64,000 nt of DNA from Dysgonomonas sp. PF1-14. GTDB taxonomy: Bacteria > Bacteroidota > Bacteroidia > Bacteroidales > Dysgonomonadaceae. Under the pieces are notes generated by a model. The model made no database searches and was not told where the DNA came from. It saw only the letters and a program-made list of their open reading frames with translations. The position numbers and the translations under genes are program-made. The stretch is from assembly GCF_029892965.1 (NCBI RefSeq), contig NZ_JARXWN010000010.1:1-64000 (forward strand), read 5' to 3'. Shown piece after piece: positions 61,583 to 64,000 of the stretch; position 1 is the first letter of the stretch; every line of letters starts with the position of its first letter.

Positions 61583-62323
61583 ATGACTACTGCATTCTCC
61601 GATTACCTCAAACAACACGATTATAAAAATTTCGATCTCAAAGCTGTCCTCTTCGATATGGACGGAGTGCTGTACGACTCTATGAAGTGGCATGCCAAAT
61701 CGTGGAAAGAGACGATGGATGAATTCAATATTTCCAGTACATCCGATGAGTTTTACCTGTATGAAGGCATGGTAGGCAGAAGCACGATCAATCATCTGAT
61801 GAACAGGGAACGTAAGCGCGATGCCACACCCGAAGAAACAGACGCCATATATAAACGAAAGACTGAACTATTCTCCGAATACAACGACGGCAGCCTTATC
61901 CCCTATGCCTACGACTTTGTAAAGCAGGTACACGATGACGGATTTATCTGTGCTATCGTAACCGGATCGGGGCAGCCGACACTGATCAATAAAATAGAGA
62001 CGAACTTTGCCGGACTATTCAGCAAAGAACGCATGGTAACTGCCTTTGATGTAAAGCATGGAAAACCGCACCCCGAGCCTTACCTGATGGGGCTGGAGAA
62101 AGCAGGTCGTCTGAAGCCCAATCAGGCAATTGTAATCGAAAATGCACCGAGAGGTGTAGAAGCCGCTGTTGCTGCCGGTATATTTACCATTGCCATAAAT
62201 ACAGGCCCCATACCCGAAAAGATACTGGCGGATGCCGGAGCTAATATAGTTTTACCCTCAATGGAGGCTCTATATACCAACTGGAGCGAATATCGCAAGC
62301 AGCTAATAGCCAAAGCTGATTAA
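61583..62323 (+). CDS. HAD-family phosphatase, beta-phosphoglucomutase-like
   Basis: A 246-residue HAD subfamily IA protein with a helical cap. Motif I is LFDMDGVLYDS (D25, D27), motif II is AIVTGSG near residue 131, and motif III plus IV are KHGKPHPEPYLMGLE and VIENAPRGVEAA. It resembles phosphoglycolate phosphatase or beta-phosphoglucomutase relatives, which hydrolyse small sugar phosphates. The substrate is unknown. It has its own -7 box. Confidence 0.9.
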   Translation: MTTAFSDYLKQHDYKNFDLKAVLFDMDGVLYDSMKWHAKSWKETMDEFNISSTSDEFYLYEGMVGRSTINHLMNRERKRDATPEETDAIYKRKTELFSEYNDGSLIPYAYDFVKQVHDDGFICAIVTGSGQPTLINKIETNFAGLFSKERMVTAFDVKHGKPHPEPYLMGLEKAGRLKPNQAIVIENAPRGVEAAVAAGIFTIAINTGPIPEKILADAGANIVLPSMEALYTNWSEYRKQLIAKAD

Positions 62324-62373
62324 AAACACAAATCTTTATTCCTTAAATAATTGATTTTGTCCATCCTTTTTCC

Positions 62374-62381
62374 TACTTTTG
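62374..62381 (+). promoter_or_regulatory. -7 box for the 62517 gene
   Basis: TACTTTTG matches TAnnTTTG and has TTG 20 bases upstream (62351-62353). The leader to the ATG at 62517 is about 130 bases and shows no clear structure. Confidence 0.45.
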
Positions 62382-62516
62382 GACGGACGAAGGACAGACC
62401 ATATATTAAAACAAGACGGATATTTAACTATTTAACTTAAACAAGCTTTATCTGCTAAACAATATAACACACAAATACGTTAGAGTTCTTATTTAGAAAC
62501 TTAATTCCACAAATTT

Positions 62517-62984
62517 ATGCTAGACAAAATCATGGATCTTGTAAAAGATCAGGCTCTGGAAGCCATTACGAATAACGCGGGTGTTCCTGCCGATAAAAGA
62601 GAGGCAGCAGTAGAAACAACTACATCTTCTATTCTGGACGGATTCAAAGACCAGCTTACTCCGGGAAATATTACAAACCTGGTCGGACTATTCGGCGGCA
62701 ACTCGAATGCCAGCAATGCTCTGACAAGCTCTATACAATCATCAGTAGTTTCGGCTCTGGCTCAGAAAGTAGGCTTGGACAAAAATGTAGCTAACGGTAT
62801 CGCTTCTACTGTAATCCCTGCCATCATGGGACTGATCTCAAAAAAGAACAACGACCCGAACGACTCTTTCGATTTGGGCGACATCTTACAATCAGCACTT
62901 GGCGGTGGCAATGACAGCAAAGAGAAGAAAGGCGGCGGCGGACTGCTCGATATGATCGGCGGTTTATTCGGCGGCGGCAAATAA
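62517..62984 (+). CDS. Gly-rich DUF937-like protein
   Basis: A 155-residue protein. Residues 1-120 are mostly helical, with Ala/Asn/Ser-rich repeats (LVKDQALEAITNN, LGKDQ-like segments, NGIASTVIPAIMGLI) resembling DUF937. The tail is Gly-rich (GGGNDSKEKKGGGGLLDMIGGLFGGGK). There is no signal peptide. The function of related proteins is not established. It is monocistronic, ending at a bidirectional terminator. Confidence 0.7.
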   Translation: MLDKIMDLVKDQALEAITNNAGVPADKREAAVETTTSSILDGFKDQLTPGNITNLVGLFGGNSNASNALTSSIQSSVVSALAQKVGLDKNVANGIASTVIPAIMGLISKKNNDPNDSFDLGDILQSALGGGNDSKEKKGGGGLLDMIGGLFGGGK

Positions 62985-63014
62985 AGACCGGATAATCCGG
63001 ATACGATAGTATAT

Positions 63015-63050
63015 ATAAGAGCGGCTCATCTGTAGCCGCTCTTATTGTTT
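63015..63050. terminator. bidirectional terminator between convergent genes
   Basis: ATAAGAGCGGCT and AGCCGCTCTTAT form a perfect 12-bp stem (63015-63026 with 63034-63045). A T-rich tail follows on the plus strand. The stop codon of the minus-strand radical SAM gene (63042-63044) lies inside the right arm. Confidence 0.8.
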
Positions 63051-64000
63051 TCTGTGTCCTTCGGTCAGCACATACCCCACTGACAGGCGTTTGGCTTTAT
63101 CACCATCTGCAAGAAAAATAGTCAGTAACAACTCATTATCAGATATATAATCTAAAGCAGTCTGCTTTTCTACGATTTTTCGTGTCAGGTTGTACTTTTT
63201 CAGAAAAGCCTTATCCTGCCCTATCTGATATAGTAACTGTTTCCGCTTTTGCTTCCCTAGTGTATCTTCCCAAAAGCCCTGCGGTCTGCGGGTAAAATTA
63301 CCATAATAATCAGTACGTAAGGTCGAAAATAAGTCAATGCCCTTCATAATCAGAAATGCGTGCAGATACCTGAAAAGGTCTTCCAACTGATAACCCCGAT
63401 GAGGATAGTTCTTTTCTTTGTAAAACTGCCCTAGCTCATCAAAAAACTCAAAATATCGTCCCTTGTATTTATCTGCAAAAAGTGCTTCCATCGTCTGTAC
63501 GAAACGCCCGCTGTTCCAGAATTTTTCAAGAGCATGTTCCGCTTCATGAATGCGGTCTAGTTCAGTACGTGAAATATCGGCATTGTATTCTATTTCGTAC
63601 GGAGCATCCTCATCATACTTATAACCGTACTTTTCGGCAAACCGTCTGAGATTCGTGCCCCTCAGCATCTTCAGAAAGCCTAGTTGCACTTCCTTTCCGC
63701 CAAGGGCAAATACATCGTTAAATGATTTTCGGAAACGGTCGAATGTTTCGTATGGTAATCCCGCTATCAGATCGAGGTGTAAGTCTATCTTACCACCCTG
63801 CATTATTTTCTTCACATTGCCTGCCAGTAAAGGAAAATCCTGTTTTCGCTTTACGGCAACATTTGTAGGCTCGTATGTCGATTGTATTCCTATTTCGAAG
63901 CGGAAATAATCCTTTGGCAAATGAGTATTCAAATATGTTATCGTTTCGTCTTTCAACAGGTCGGCATATACTTCAAACTGGCAACTCAGATTCGGACGGT
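63042..64000 (-). CDS. radical SAM protein, C-terminal part (cut by the window edge)
   Basis: The frame is open to the window edge, so at least 319 C-terminal residues are present and the start is missing. The sequence from NLSCQFEVYADLL through YFRFEIGIQST, LHLDLIAGLPYETFDRF and KMLRGTNLRR is the second half of a radical SAM TIM barrel. The last 170 residues fit DUF4080, found in B12-binding radical SAM proteins. The Cys-x3-Cys-x2-Cys cluster motif lies outside the window. A TTG at 63956 is not the real start. The substrate is unknown. Confidence 0.85.
   Translation of the reverse strand, partial: RPNLSCQFEVYADLLKDETITYLNTHLPKDYFRFEIGIQSTYEPTNVAVKRKQDFPLLAGNVKKIMQGGKIDLHLDLIAGLPYETFDRFRKSFNDVFALGGKEVQLGFLKMLRGTNLRRFAEKYGYKYDEDAPYEIEYNADISRTELDRIHEAEHALEKFWNSGRFVQTMEALFADKYKGRYFEFFDELGQFYKEKNYPHRGYQLEDLFRYLHAFLIMKGIDLFSTLRTDYYGNFTRRPQGFWEDTLGKQKRKQLLYQIGQDKAFLKKYNLTRKIVEKQTALDYISDNELLLTIFLADGDKAKRLSVGYVLTEGHRKQ

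Overview
The window looks like chromosome of a Bacteroidales bacterium, most likely Dysgonomonas or a close relative. The evidence is moderate-to-low GC, many -7 boxes of the Bacteroidetes form TAnnTTTG, lipoproteins with Cys-rich lipoboxes, a secreted protease with a type IX secretion-like C-terminus, DUF4296 and DUF5672 proteins, and outer-membrane carboxypeptidase-regulatory/beta-barrel proteins. The genus is an inference. I saw no rRNA, tRNA, CRISPR array, prophage or intact insertion sequence.

Layout. 0.2-5.8 kb holds ileS, a DksA/TraR-like gene, lspA and a DUF4296 lipoprotein. 5.8-9.7 kb is a small glycan cluster (two GT2s, a GT-B enzyme, a DUF5672 protein) that meets rnpA-yidD tail to tail. 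10.5-18.9 kb has two outer-membrane beta-barrel proteins around a histidine kinase/response regulator pair, with a 1.5-kb repeat-rich gap. 19-26 kb runs from an unknown protein through topA, a polyprenyl sugar-phosphate transferase, a nitroreductase, a DUF2520 dehydrogenase-like protein and kdsC. 26-38.5 kb is mostly minus strand: an LptF/G permease, tgt, a CorC/HlyC protein, a lipoprotein, recQ, a metallo-hydrolase lipoprotein, a zinc-ribbon membrane protein, recJ, proC and DUF488. 38.6-49.6 kb holds a glycosyltransferase, an APC permease, a metallo-hydrolase, a VOC protein, aroB, fmt, an SPFH/zinc-ribbon group and a ClC channel. 49.7-52.5 kb is a PrcB-like lipoprotein plus S8 protease unit. 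52.8-60.5 kb is a leucine operon in the order leuA-leuC-leuD-hydrolase-cimA-like-leuB. 60.6-64 kb ends with a lipoprotein, a HAD phosphatase, a small Gly-rich protein and a truncated radical SAM gene.

The clearest regulatory result is a complete attenuator ahead of the leu operon: a TTTG-N19-TAACTTTG promoter, a 19-residue leader peptide with five Ile and four Leu, and a 9-bp-stem terminator followed by nine U, with competing pairings visible by eye. Because the operon also encodes a citramalate-synthase-like enzyme, it could feed both leucine and isoleucine, which fits the leader composition.

The clearest mobile or structured DNA is of three kinds. There is a pair of 182-bp MITEs (about 97% identical, TAA duplications), one of which supplies the last codons of a DUF488 gene. 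There is a 131-bp element made of four small hairpins inside TTTTAGTTGCC inverted ends, present as a four-unit 189-bp-period array and as one inverted solo copy. There is also a roughly 60-bp inverted-repeat family that alternates with it. All calls come from reading the sequence; no searches were run.
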